NCBI GenBank assembly: GCA_947479455.1
Contig: CANJZE010000001.1
Location: 1 to 64,000, forward strand
Origin: Bacteroidota bacterium
GTDB taxonomy: Bacteria; Bacteroidota; Bacteroidia; Chitinophagales; LD1
DNA length: 64,000 nucleotides
Reading direction: 5' to 3'
Shown: in pieces, positions 46,087 through 54,619 of the stretch
Layout: every line of letters starts with the position of its first letter
Numbering within the stretch: the stretch's first letter is position 1
Translations under genes and position numbers: made by a program
The notes under the pieces: generated by a model
Told to the model about the DNA's origin: nothing
Database searches by the model: none
What the model saw: the letters and a program-made list of their open reading frames with translations, nothing else

Positions 46087-47682
46087 GTGAGACTTCAACA
46101 CATATTGTTTATTACTGCGTTTCTTACTTTCAATTTTGTAAATGCTAACAACAACTTTACCATTAAAACGGTGGTGATTGATGCCGGACATGGAGGCAAA
46201 GACCCTGGTGCTTCCGGTTCAGCAAAAACAAACGAAAAAGATATCGCCCTAGTGGTAGCATTAAAACTAGGTGACTACATTCAGAAAAATTTTCAGGATG
46301 TAAATGTAATTTACACAAGAAAGACCGATGTGTTTTTGGAATTACACGAGCGTGCCGAAATAGCTAACAAAGCCAAAGCAGATTTATTTATTGCAGTGCA
46401 TTGCAACTCTTCTACTAATGGCGAAGCCTACGGAACTAGTTCATATGTTTTAGGATTGCACAGAACGGAAGCCAACCTAGATGTAGCAAAGCGCGAGAAC
46501 TCGGTAATTTTATTAGAGGAAAACCGCGACAAGAATTATGAATTTGACCCTAACTCACCCGAAGGGCATATCATTATGAGCATGAAACAAAATGCTTTCT
46601 TAGACCAAAGCATTGACTTCGCCAGCAAAATTGAAAATCAATTAGAGAATTATTCGAAACGGAAAAGTTTAGGAGTGAAACAAGCCGGGTTCTATGTACT
46701 TTACAAAACCACTATGCCTAGTTTGCTTGCCGAAATTGGTTTTATCTCTAACCCCGAAGAAGAAAAATTTTTGAATAGTGTAAAGGGTCAAGATTTAATT
46801 GCTACAGGTTTATTCAACGCATTTAAGGATTATAAAAGTGAAATGGAAACCGGTGGTTCTTCCTTATCTGTTGCCACTAGTGTTGAAACCGAAACAAAAG
46901 CAGAAACTAAAACTTCCATTCCTGTTGCAGAAACGAAAACAGAACCGGTTAAGAAAACAGAAGTTAAACCAGAACCTGCAAAAACAGAAACAAGTACCAC
47001 TACTACTGCTGTTGCAAAAACAAATTCTACTAATGCTACCACTACGCGAACTGAACAAAACTCTGTAGTTATAAAAAGCGGAAAAAACATTCGTAAGCCA
47101 ATCGAAAATTCAAATGGCGGAGGTAAAGGAAGACCTGCTAATGCACAAGTAAAAGGCGAAGGTGCTGTTCAACCTATTTATGTAACAGCAAGTAATCTTG
47201 ACCCTTTCGATACCATGAGCATGCGCACGCTCAACACGCAAAAAAAAGCTAACACTAAGGCTGATCTATCGACTAACGACACTAAGAACAACTCTACTAA
47301 AACTACTGAGACCAAAGCAAGCGAGGTAAAAACTACTGAAACAAAAACAGTAAGTGAATCGACAATTAAAACTGAATCTAACAAATCGCCATTGGTGGCA
47401 TCACATAAAACGGAGAATGGAACAGTTTTCAAAATTCAGTTGTTTGCCCTGAAAGGCGAATTGAAAGAGTATGATAAAATTGCAAAACTGTTTGAAGTAC
47501 TCACAGCCGAAGAACTACCCAACGGTTTTACGCGCTACTATGGCGGTCACGAAAAATCTTTTGCCGATGCCAAAAAACTTTTAGCAGTAGCCTTAGATAA
47601 CGGATACAAAGCCGCGTTTATCATTGGTTTTAAAGAAGGTAATCGAATGGGAACGGATGAGATGAAGGCGTTGGAGAAGTAG
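46087..47682 (+). CDS. N-acetylmuramoyl-L-alanine amidase (Amidase_3) with SPOR-like end
   Basis: A 531-aa periplasmic murein hydrolase. The GTG start gives a signal peptide MRLQHILFITAFLTFNFVNA. The zinc amidase domain (about 26-245) has VVIDAGHGGKDPG, the acidic ligand in TNEKDI, AVHCNSS and LAEIGFISNPEEE. A long K/T/E-rich linker (about 255-430) leads to a C-terminal segment (TVFKIQLFALKG...) resembling a SPOR domain, which targets septal glycan. It probably acts in daughter-cell separation. The stop faces the pyrB stop 17 bases away. Confidence 0.9.
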   Translation: MRLQHILFITAFLTFNFVNANNNFTIKTVVIDAGHGGKDPGASGSAKTNEKDIALVVALKLGDYIQKNFQDVNVIYTRKTDVFLELHERAEIANKAKADLFIAVHCNSSTNGEAYGTSSYVLGLHRTEANLDVAKRENSVILLEENRDKNYEFDPNSPEGHIIMSMKQNAFLDQSIDFASKIENQLENYSKRKSLGVKQAGFYVLYKTTMPSLLAEIGFISNPEEEKFLNSVKGQDLIATGLFNAFKDYKSEMETGGSSLSVATSVETETKAETKTSIPVAETKTEPVKKTEVKPEPAKTETSTTTTAVAKTNSTNATTTRTEQNSVVIKSGKNIRKPIENSNGGGKGRPANAQVKGEGAVQPIYVTASNLDPFDTMSMRTLNTQKKANTKADLSTNDTKNNSTKTTETKASEVKTTETKTVSESTIKTESNKSPLVASHKTENGTVFKIQLFALKGELKEYDKIAKLFEVLTAEELPNGFTRYYGGHEKSFADAKKLLAVALDNGYKAAFIIGFKEGNRMGTDEMKALEK

Positions 47683-47699
47683 AATCGTCCAAGAAAAAC

Positions 47700-48626
47700 T
47701 TACTGCGTTCTTCCCGCCAGCAAATAAAGCGCAGCCATACGTATAGCCACACCGTTTTCTACCTGATGTAAAATGAGCGATTGCTTAGAGTCGGCCACAT
47801 CGCTGTTTAATTCCACACCACGGTTAATAGGACCCGGGTGCATGATGGTAATATCTTTCTTAATAGAATCAAGTAGAGATTTGTTCACTCCGTAAAAGAG
47901 CGCATACTCGCGCAGTGAAGGAACAAATTTTATATCCATGCGCTCCAATTGAATTCGCAACACATTCGCCACATCGCACCATTCAAGTGCCTTCTTCAAA
48001 TTGGGTTCGTAAGTTACTCCCAGTTCTTCAATATGTTTTGGAATCAAAGTAGGTGGTCCTGTTACTTTCACTTTAGCTCCCATCTTTAACATCAATGGAA
48101 TATCCGAACCTGCTACTCGCGAATGTTTGATATCCCCTATAATCAAATAGTTTAAACCTTTCAGTTCACCAAATTTTTCACGAACAGAATAACCATCCAA
48201 CAAACCTTGTGTTGGGTGTTCATGTGTTCCATCTCCTGCGTTAATAATGTTAGCCGAAATATGTTGCGAAAGAAATTCTGCCGCACCCGAGCTCGAATGC
48301 CGCATCACAATCATATCTACCTTCATGGCAAGAATATTTCTTACCGTATCTAAAAGTGTTTCTCCTTTTTTCACCGAAGACCCCGAAGCAGAAAAATTAA
48401 TCGTGTCTGCGCTCAGTCTTTTCTCTGCCAGTTCAAATGAAATTCTTGTGCGGGTGCTGTCTTCAAAAAATAAATTGGCAATAGTAATGTCGCGGAGGGA
48501 AGGAACTTTTTTTATCGGTCGTTGAAGTATCTCTTTAAAATTATCGGCTGTTTGAAAAATTAAATCAATGTCAGATTTCTGAAGACTTTTGAGAGAGATA
48601 AGGTGTTTCTGACTTAGTGCGCTCAT
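47700..48626 (-). CDS. pyrB: Aspartate carbamoyltransferase catalytic subunit
   Basis: A 308-aa enzyme for the first committed step of pyrimidine synthesis. The carbamoyl-phosphate motif FEDSTRTR is at 54-61, HEHPTQGLLDGY is the middle block, and LHQVENGVAIRMAAL is near the end. No pyrI regulatory subunit is adjacent. It lies downstream of pyrR on the same strand with 116 bases of repeat-rich DNA between them; it is likely in the same transcript. Confidence 0.97.
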   Translation of the reverse strand: MSALSQKHLISLKSLQKSDIDLIFQTADNFKEILQRPIKKVPSLRDITIANLFFEDSTRTRISFELAEKRLSADTINFSASGSSVKKGETLLDTVRNILAMKVDMIVMRHSSSGAAEFLSQHISANIINAGDGTHEHPTQGLLDGYSVREKFGELKGLNYLIIGDIKHSRVAGSDIPLMLKMGAKVKVTGPPTLIPKHIEELGVTYEPNLKKALEWCDVANVLRIQLERMDIKFVPSLREYALFYGVNKSLLDSIKKDITIMHPGPINRGVELNSDVADSKQSLILHQVENGVAIRMAALYLLAGRTQ

Positions 48627-48630
48627 CTGG

Positions 48631-48665
48631 TAGTGAATGGTGAATGGTGAATAGTAAATAGTAAA
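48631..48665. repeat. Tandem heptamers of the TAGTGAA/TGGTGAA type between pyrR and pyrB
   Basis: Five 7-base units follow one another: TAGTGAA, TGGTGAA, TGGTGAA, TAGTAAA, TAGTAAA. The array sits just before the pyrB start in the transcription direction, so it would be part of the pyrB leader. Confidence 0.8.
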
Positions 48666-48687
48666 ATCATTCTCGTATTTCTATTGT

Positions 48688-48716
48688 CTTGTTTCATCCC
48701 GCTTTCCTTCGCGGGA
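48688..48716. repeat. 29-bp dispersed palindromic element, copy 2 (pyrB-pyrR gap)
   Basis: It is identical to the copy at 7349-7377 except for one base in the loop region (C for A), and has the same 6-bp stem TCCCGC/GCGGGA. It is followed by the shared 13-mer TCTGTTGTCTCTC at 48728-48740. Confidence 0.8.
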
Positions 48717-48742
48717 ATTGTCTAATATCTGTTGTCTCTCGT

Positions 48743-49291
48743 TTAATGTTTATCATCTTCTATAATCCAAATTTTATCTGCACCGTCTTCCTCCTTCCAT
48801 TCCACTTTTACTTTTTCGGCAGTAATAGAGTCAATCACTTTGCCCACATACTTTGCCTGTATCGGAAGGTGACGATGCAATCTTCTGTCAATAAGAACCA
48901 GTAACTCTACATCGGCAGGTCTGCCATAATCAAGCAGTGCATCTAACGCTGCGCGAATAGTTCTACCGGTGTAAAGCACATCGTCAATCAATATAATGTT
49001 TTTGCCCTCCAGCGAAAACTCAATATTCGTTTCATCGGCAATCATGGGCTTACTCTTCAATCTAAAATCATCGCGATAGAAAGTGATATCGAGTTTTCCG
49101 TACTCAATATTTTTCTTCTTCAATATCTCCGTAAGTTTTTGATGAATGCGATTGGCTAAAAAAACACCGCGGGGTTGCACACCTATTATGGCCGACTGAG
49201 AAAAATCTTTATGCTGTTCAATTAATTGATGACAGAGGCGGGTAATAGTGAGATTTAATTTTTTGCTGTCGAGGATAACGCGCGGTTGCAT
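48743..49291 (-). CDS. pyrR: Bifunctional pyrimidine operon regulator / uracil phosphoribosyltransferase PyrR
   Basis: A 182-aa phosphoribosyltransferase-fold protein. It has the PRPP-binding motif IILIDDVLYTGRT at 99-111, GVQPRG near 38-42 and the DITFYRDDF block, all typical of PyrR. In Gram-positive bacteria PyrR binds pyr mRNA and controls attenuation. In Bacteroidota its regulatory role is less clear, and I see no obvious anti-terminator in front of pyrB. A TATATTCG -7 element lies 16 bases upstream of the ATG. Confidence 0.95.
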   Translation of the reverse strand: MQPRVILDSKKLNLTITRLCHQLIEQHKDFSQSAIIGVQPRGVFLANRIHQKLTEILKKKNIEYGKLDITFYRDDFRLKSKPMIADETNIEFSLEGKNIILIDDVLYTGRTIRAALDALLDYGRPADVELLVLIDRRLHRHLPIQAKYVGKVIDSITAEKVKVEWKEEDGADKIWIIEDDKH

Positions 49292-49306
49292 CGTTGAATT
49301 GTTACG

Positions 49307-49314
49307 CGAATATA
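49307..49314 (-). promoter_or_regulatory. -7 element of pyrR
   Basis: TATATTCG on the minus strand is the TAnnTTCG variant, 15 bases before the pyrR ATG. No clear -33 element is visible. Confidence 0.4.
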
Positions 49315-49404
49315 ATCAGCTAAAGCAAAATAAGAAGTGAAAGAAGTAGCAGGTAGATGAGTGTGTTGTAATCTAAGTAGAAAAACTTTCCGTTTCTATT
49401 GAGA

Positions 49405-49477
49405 AGATTGGAAGAATGGAATGTTGAATAAAAGGATGGCAATGCCTTCCGCTTTTCTTTCATCATTCCACCAATCT
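49405..49477. repeat. Composite imperfect hairpin in the pyrR-SWIB gap
   Basis: Nested inverted words: AGATTGG/CCAATCT (49405-49411 with 49471-49477), GGAATG/CATTCC (49418-49423 with 49464-49469), AAAAG/CTTTT (49430-49434 with 49452-49456) and GGC/GCC (49438-49440 with 49444-49446). The arms are built from octamer-like ATTCCAAT words. The rest of the 380-base gap shows only the two promoters. Confidence 0.6.
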
Positions 49478-49623
49478 ATCATTCCATTTACACGAAACAA
49501 AGGGGGAAAGTATTTTTCGGAATGCAAAAAATGAATACGAAAAAAAATGAGACGATTACATTTTCAGAGGAGAAATAGAGTCACGAACTCCACACAGTGT
49601 GCATAACATAATGTATGTTTTTT

Positions 49624-49654
49624 TTTGCTGAGTGGTTTTCGTTCTTACTTTTCG
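49624..49654 (+). promoter_or_regulatory. Promoter of the SWIB gene
   Basis: TTTG at 49624-49627 and TACTTTTCG at 49646-49654 are 18 bases apart. The -7 word is one base longer than the TAnnTTCG variant. The predicted leader is about 15 bases. This favours the ATG at 49673. Confidence 0.4.
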
Positions 49655-49672
49655 CTCACTAAAACCAATTAT

Positions 49673-50011
49673 ATGGCAACCAAAAAAGCGAAAGCAAAAA
49701 AGCCTGCTAAAAAAGCAGCACCAAAAAAAGCAGCTAAAAAAGCCGCTCCGAAAGTTAAGCGTAAACCAAACGCAGCGTTTATGAAACCTATGACTCCAAG
49801 TTCAGCACTTGCAGCAGTAGTAGGCGCTAAGGCACTTCCTCGTACAGAAGTGACTAAGAAAATTTGGGAATACATCAAGAAGAACAAACTTCAAGATGCT
49901 AAGAACAGACGCAACATTAATGCTGACGCTGCTCTTAAGGCCGTATTCAGTGGAAAAGGAACTGTAAGCATGTTCGAGATGGCTAAACACATCAACAAAC
50001 ATTTGTCTTAA
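49673..50011 (+). CDS. SWIB/MDM2 domain protein with histone-like tail
   Basis: A 112-aa protein. The first 35 residues are a lysine/alanine-rich tail (ATKKAKAKKPAKKAAPKKAA) like that of histone H1, and the rest is a complete SWIB domain with AFMKPMTPSSALAAVVG and TKKIWEYIKKNKLQDAKNRR. Such proteins occur in Bacteroidota and Chlamydiae and probably bind DNA and compact or organise the nucleoid; this is inferred. The frame is open from 49625, but the promoter overlaps that part. A clear terminator follows. Confidence 0.9.
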   Translation: MATKKAKAKKPAKKAAPKKAAKKAAPKVKRKPNAAFMKPMTPSSALAAVVGAKALPRTEVTKKIWEYIKKNKLQDAKNRRNINADAALKAVFSGKGTVSMFEMAKHINKHLS

Positions 50012-50031
50012 TTTCTTTTTTTCTGCAATTG

Positions 50032-50070
50032 AAAAAATTGTCCTGGCTTCGGTCAGGACAATTTTTTTTT
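50032..50070 (+). terminator. Intrinsic terminator of the SWIB gene
   Basis: The stem AAAAAATTGTCCTG/CAGGACAATTTTTT has an 8-base loop and ends in nine T residues. The A-rich left arm could also work for the minus strand. Confidence 0.9.
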
Positions 50071-50154
50071 GTGAACTAGAGAACAAATTGCTCTACAAAC
50101 AAAACCGCTCTTCTTTTTTAATTTGCGCACGTAGATAAATAGAACAACACCGGC

Positions 50155-50979
50155 ATGGAAAACCTGTTAGAGAAAATAAAGGAGACCAACGAATTTCTGC
50201 GGAAGAAAATTGATGTTGCGTATAATTATGGAATCATTTTGGGTTCAGGTTTAGGAAACCTTACCAATGAAATTTCTGTGCACCATAAAATTCCGTATGC
50301 AGAGATTCCAAATTTTCCGGTGTCGACCGTGAAAGGACATGGAGGTAGTTTGATTTTTGGTGAACTTGGTGGAAAGAATGTAGTAGCAATGAGTGGTAGG
50401 TTTCATTTTTACGAAGGATATAGTATGAAAGAAGTTACGTTTCCTATTCGCGTGATGAAAGCTTTAGGAGTAGAGACTCTTTTAATTTCAAACGCCTCGG
50501 GCGGAATGAATCCTAATTTTGAAGTGGGGGACTTGATGATTATTACTGACCACATGTATCTGCAACCTGAACATCCGTTGCGAGGAAAAAATTATGAAGA
50601 GTTAGGTCCGCGCTTTCCCAATATGAACAATGCTTACAACCCGGCTTTAGTAAAGAAAGCGTTGGGGATAGCGATGGCAAACGATATTCTATGTCATACC
50701 GGTGTATATGTAGGCGTGCAGGGACCAACTTTTGAAACTCCTGCTGAATATAAGATGTTCAACATTATAGGTGGCGATGCGGTAGGCATGAGTACCACAC
50801 CCGAAGTAGTGGTAGCGCGCCACGGAGGAATGGAAGTGTTTGCCATTTCTGTCATCAGCGATATCGGTTTTCCTTTTGATAAAGCCGATAAGGTGACGCA
50901 CGATTTTGTTTTGCAAAAAGCTGCTGAAGCAGAACCGAAGATGACGAAGATTATCATTGAGTTGCTGAGAAGCTTGTAA
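50155..50979 (+). CDS. punA: Purine-nucleoside phosphorylase (trimeric PNP type)
   Basis: A 274-aa enzyme that splits inosine and guanosine to base and ribose-1-phosphate. It has ILGSGLGNL for phosphate binding, KGHGGSLIFGEL, MSGRFHFYEGYSM and ISNASGGMNPNF, and later GVQGPTFETPAEYKM with DAVGMSTTPEVVVARH. The length and motifs match the trimeric PNP I group. It is a single gene, followed 86 bases later by the porin gene on the same strand; that gap holds heptamer repeats. Confidence 0.96.
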   Translation: MENLLEKIKETNEFLRKKIDVAYNYGIILGSGLGNLTNEISVHHKIPYAEIPNFPVSTVKGHGGSLIFGELGGKNVVAMSGRFHFYEGYSMKEVTFPIRVMKALGVETLLISNASGGMNPNFEVGDLMIITDHMYLQPEHPLRGKNYEELGPRFPNMNNAYNPALVKKALGIAMANDILCHTGVYVGVQGPTFETPAEYKMFNIIGGDAVGMSTTPEVVVARHGGMEVFAISVISDIGFPFDKADKVTHDFVLQKAAEAEPKMTKIIIELLRSL

Positions 50980-51026
50980 ACGAATCCATAATTTTTCTAA
51001 CAAGCATTTTAAAGAACAGGATTTAA

Positions 51027-51137
51027 TATTGAATAATGAAGATTGAACAAAGACCATAGCGCATAATGATTCGTCTATCCCGATGGCATCTCTTTCTCCT
51101 TCTGCAATATTCAATATTCAATATTCAATATTCAATT
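51027..51137. repeat. Paired heptamer arrays flanking and entering the porin start
   Basis: TATTGAA, TAATGAA and GATTGAA at 51027-51047, and CAATATT repeated four times plus CAATT at 51105-51137. The second array is the reverse complement of the first (19 of 21 positions pair) and lies inside the signal-peptide codons of the porin; the ATG at 51066 is in the loop between them. Confidence 0.85.
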
Positions 51138-53003
51138 GCTTCTCCTGTAGATTCTATTCAGCCTTTGCTTGGCAAAAAAGGAGAACTGGTTCCTTCTACA
51201 AAAAACGATACCTGGTACATGAATGCCGACCCTGGAAAGCATTTCATTATAGACTCTTCCATTTTTCACATCGAAGATTTTAATGTAGTACAGCGTAGCA
51301 GCGGACGCGAATACGCGAACCTTGGCAATAGCGGAACTGCTGCTTATCCATTGGTGTTTGATATCAATCGTTCTACAGGTTTTAATTTAGGATACAATCA
51401 GTTTGATGTTTATCGCTATCAAAAAGATTCGGTGAAATATTACCAGGTGATTAGGCCTTATGCCGAGTTGAGTATGGTGATTGGTTTAAAAAATGAACAA
51501 GTGTTTCAGGGCAATTTTGCCAATCAACATAAGGGAATTATTTTTTACGGTGTGGAGTTTAGAAGAATTTTTTCGAAAGGAATTTATACCAATCAACGTA
51601 CTAACGATAATGGATTTAATCTCTACGGCATTTTTAATTCGCGCAACAAACGATGGAATATTCAGGCAGATTTAATTTTCAATTCGTTTAAGCCGCAGGA
51701 AAATGGTGGAGTGCAAGCCAATGTTTTTGATTCATCGTTCTTTCAAAAAACATTGGTGCCGGTAAATCTAACAGCTGCTGAAAACAAATACACACAGGTA
51801 GATTTTTATTTAAAGAGTTCTTACAACGTGGGGAAAAAATATTCGATACGCGCCAATGATTCCACTACAAATAAAGTGTTGATGCCTGTGTTTCGCATTT
51901 CGCATCAACTGAATATTGAGAGCAACAAAAACAAATTTCATGATTTAAGTCCTGATTTAAATCCTGATTACTACGGTTCGTTTTATACTATTCGCGATTC
52001 AGTAGCTAATGATTTGAATTATTTGAAAGTGGGCAACGCCTTGATGCTCGATTACTTTGCGCGTAAACTCACTTCCGATTCTACTTACAGCGAAAAGAAT
52101 TTTGTGATTAGTGCCGAAGTAGGTTTCGATTATTTTATTCTTTCTCAAAATGAATTGAAAAGCAACACCACTAACTTTTATGTAAGCGGAAATATTCGTA
52201 GCAATGGAGCAAGTGCATCGAAATTATTTTACAAAGCTTCGGCAAAATATTTTCCCTTTGGCTGGAATCAAAACGATTTGATTGCAGATGCAGTGGTGGG
52301 TTACTACCTCGGCAAAGTTGGAATGGTATCGGGTAATTTTACTTATCAATTGAAAGAAGCGCCTTACATGTATGAACGTTACACTTCACATCCGGTGAAC
52401 TGGAATTTCGATTTACCGAAGACAAAAACAATGGCCGCGGGTTTTAAGTATCAGAACGTGCGCTATGGACTCACAGCCGATTTCAATTACTACATCGTTG
52501 ACCATTTACCTGTTTACCCGGGCTTTGCTTCGCCCTATCTAACTACAGGAATTGAAAACGCTTTTGTGGTTCATGCAGGAAACCGAAATTCATTTCACGG
52601 TTTGCATTTAGATAATGATGTGTGGTTTACTTCAACTGCAAACGATGGACTCATTCGCAAAACGTATCCTATGCTTGTAACCAAGCACAGTATCTATTAT
52701 GAGAACCGTTTGTTCAAAAAAATGTTGTGGTTGGCTGTGGGTTTCGATTTACGTTACCGTTACAAAAACAATGCGCCTTACTACGAACCCATGCTTGGTG
52801 CGTTTTATCCTGTAACTGCTACAAACAAATCGTATCCTATTTTAGATTTCTTTCTCAACTTGAAAATAAAAACGGTTCGTGTGTTTTTAAAAGTGTCGAA
52901 CATCAGTTCATCGTTCGGACCAAAAGGATACTACTCGCTTTACGGTTACCCCGCTGCCGATATTTCTTTTCAGTTTGGAATTAAGTGGAGATTTTTTGAG
53001 TAG
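51066..53003 (+). CDS. Putative porin (Porin_10 family)
   Basis: A 645-aa predicted outer-membrane beta-barrel. The export signal (MIRLSRWHLFLLL then QYSIFNIQYSIAS) is partly encoded by four CAATATT heptamers. The mature protein has TKNDTWYMNADPGKHFIIDSS and FDINRSTGFNLGYNQFDVYR, with many amphipathic strands to a final aromatic residue (WRFFE). Its substrate is unknown. Because the heptamers are in coding sequence, slippage would put the gene out of frame. An overlapping frame starting at ATG 51083 is also open over the array. Confidence 0.82.
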   Translation: MIRLSRWHLFLLLQYSIFNIQYSIASPVDSIQPLLGKKGELVPSTKNDTWYMNADPGKHFIIDSSIFHIEDFNVVQRSSGREYANLGNSGTAAYPLVFDINRSTGFNLGYNQFDVYRYQKDSVKYYQVIRPYAELSMVIGLKNEQVFQGNFANQHKGIIFYGVEFRRIFSKGIYTNQRTNDNGFNLYGIFNSRNKRWNIQADLIFNSFKPQENGGVQANVFDSSFFQKTLVPVNLTAAENKYTQVDFYLKSSYNVGKKYSIRANDSTTNKVLMPVFRISHQLNIESNKNKFHDLSPDLNPDYYGSFYTIRDSVANDLNYLKVGNALMLDYFARKLTSDSTYSEKNFVISAEVGFDYFILSQNELKSNTTNFYVSGNIRSNGASASKLFYKASAKYFPFGWNQNDLIADAVVGYYLGKVGMVSGNFTYQLKEAPYMYERYTSHPVNWNFDLPKTKTMAAGFKYQNVRYGLTADFNYYIVDHLPVYPGFASPYLTTGIENAFVVHAGNRNSFHGLHLDNDVWFTSTANDGLIRKTYPMLVTKHSIYYENRLFKKMLWLAVGFDLRYRYKNNAPYYEPMLGAFYPVTATNKSYPILDFFLNLKIKTVRVFLKVSNISSSFGPKGYYSLYGYPAADISFQFGIKWRFFE

Positions 53004-53012
53004 CAGAAAAAA

Positions 53013-54002
53013 TCAATACACCACTATCTGCGGTTTGTTTTGCAATATCTCTTCAATCTTCGCCATTACATCATCAGTTAATTTTGGCAATGAATCGGGT
53101 GCTTTTAAATTTTCTTCGAGTTGCGAAAGTTTTGATGCACCAAGAATAACGGTAGAAACATTTTTGTTTTTTAAACACCAACACAAAGCCAGATGAGTAA
53201 GCGACATTCCTAATTCTTGTGCAAGCGCATAAAGTTTTTTTACCTTCTCTACTTTTTCTACATCGCCAAGTGCGCGTTCTTTTAACCAAACCATTAAATC
53301 CATTCTTGTTTTTTCGGTTTGGTTGCTGCCATCAAAATATTTATCGGTGAGTAAGCCTGAACCAAGCGGACTCCAAATCGTAGTTCCCATTCCAAAGTTT
53401 TCGAACAGCGGCAAATAATCGCGCTCCATAAAATTACGATGCAGCATATTGTATTGTGGTTGTTCCATCACCGGTGCAATCAAATTGTGCTTTGCACACC
53501 AGTAATGCGCCTCGGTAATTTGTTGGCTTGTCCACTCGCTGGTTCCCCAATACAAAATTTTTCCCTGTATAATTAAGTTGTGCATCGTCCACACGGTTTC
53601 TTCAATAGGCGTGTTGATGTCGGGGCGGTGACAGAAATACAAATCGAGATATTCAACTTGCAAACGCTTGAGTGCAGCATGGCATGCTTCAATCACGTGC
53701 TTACGCATTAAGCCGCGTTGATTTGGTTTTAGCGTTGCGGTTCTTCCCCAAAAAACTTTTGAAGACACGAGCCAGGTATCTCTATCCCAATTCATTTTCT
53801 TTAAAATGTTTCCCATTACAATTTCGCTTTTGCCGTGTGCATACACTTCGGCATTGTCAAAAAAATTGATGCCGGCTTCGTAAGCTTTTATCATCAATTG
53901 CTCCGCCACATCATCACCTATCTGATGTCCGAATGTTACCCAACTGCCCAATGAAAGTGCGCTTACTTGTAGCCCTGACTTTCCGAGTCTTCTGTATTCC
54001 AT
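53013..54002 (-). CDS. Aldo/keto reductase, potassium-channel beta-subunit-like
   Basis: A 329-aa NADPH-dependent oxidoreductase. It starts MEYRRLGKSGLQVSALSLG and has the catalytic tetrad D49, Y54, K82 and H125, with EQPQYNMLHR and the cofactor end VILGASKLSQLEENL. It resembles the Kv-beta/YghZ branch, which reduces aldehydes such as methylglyoxal. It is the last gene of a minus-strand group with the isochorismatase-like hydrolase 47 bases upstream. Its stop is nine bases from the convergent porin stop. Confidence 0.92.
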   Translation of the reverse strand: MEYRRLGKSGLQVSALSLGSWVTFGHQIGDDVAEQLMIKAYEAGINFFDNAEVYAHGKSEIVMGNILKKMNWDRDTWLVSSKVFWGRTATLKPNQRGLMRKHVIEACHAALKRLQVEYLDLYFCHRPDINTPIEETVWTMHNLIIQGKILYWGTSEWTSQQITEAHYWCAKHNLIAPVMEQPQYNMLHRNFMERDYLPLFENFGMGTTIWSPLGSGLLTDKYFDGSNQTEKTRMDLMVWLKERALGDVEKVEKVKKLYALAQELGMSLTHLALCWCLKNKNVSTVILGASKLSQLEENLKAPDSLPKLTDDVMAKIEEILQNKPQIVVY

Positions 54003-54049
54003 GTTTGTTTTTTTGAAAATTTGAAAGGATTAAAAATTTACAACCAAAA

Positions 54050-54598
54050 CTATTTTATCAATTTGCTGATGGCTTTGAATTCATCAGTGCCAGCTTTATC
54101 TAAAAGCATAAACAAAATCATTTCGGTAGAAACAATAAAAGCACCGGCTTGTCTCATTCTTTCTAACGCCAGTTGTTTATTTTCGGGAGTGCGTGATGAA
54201 ACAGCATCAGCAATTACGTGAACTTCGTAACCTGCTTTGAGCGCATCCAAAGTTGTTTTCAAAACACAAATGTGTGATTCTGCTCCGCAAATAATCAACG
54301 ACTTTACATTCGTCAACTTCAATTGCTCACTCACCGGTTCGCTTAGCATACAACTGAAACAAACCTTCTCTATAATGTTTACATTCTCCGGCAACTGCAC
54401 CTCTTTGCATGTATTGCCTAATCCCTTAGGATATTGCTCGGTGATAATAGTTTCGAGATTCAGGATTTCCGCTCCGCGCAAAAGTTTATTTACACTAGCA
54501 AAAACTTTTTCCTGCTCGTGTATCACAGGCATTAATCTTTCCTGCACGTCAATCACTAATAATGCGGTGGTTTCTCTAAGTGGTATTCCTAAATTCAT
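54050..54598 (-). CDS. Isochorismatase-family cysteine hydrolase
   Basis: A 182-aa hydrolase with catalytic triad D17 (VIDVQ), K78 (EKVC) and C111 (GAESHIC). It is close in layout to YcaC/nicotinamidase-like hydrolases; the substrate cannot be told. It is 21 bases downstream of the TPP enzyme gene and upstream of the aldo/keto reductase, in the same direction, so the three may act on related aldehyde or acid substrates. Confidence 0.88.
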   Translation of the reverse strand: MNLGIPLRETTALLVIDVQERLMPVIHEQEKVFASVNKLLRGAEILNLETIITEQYPKGLGNTCKEVQLPENVNIIEKVCFSCMLSEPVSEQLKLTNVKSLIICGAESHICVLKTTLDALKAGYEVHVIADAVSSRTPENKQLALERMRQAGAFIVSTEMILFMLLDKAGTDEFKAISKLIK

Positions 54599-54619
54599 GT
54601 TTGTTCGTTGAAGTTTGTG

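Noticed and set aside
46799..47432. Several frames across the amidase linker
   Set aside because: The K/T/E-rich linker gives open frames on both strands because of its base bias. None has a start context or motif.
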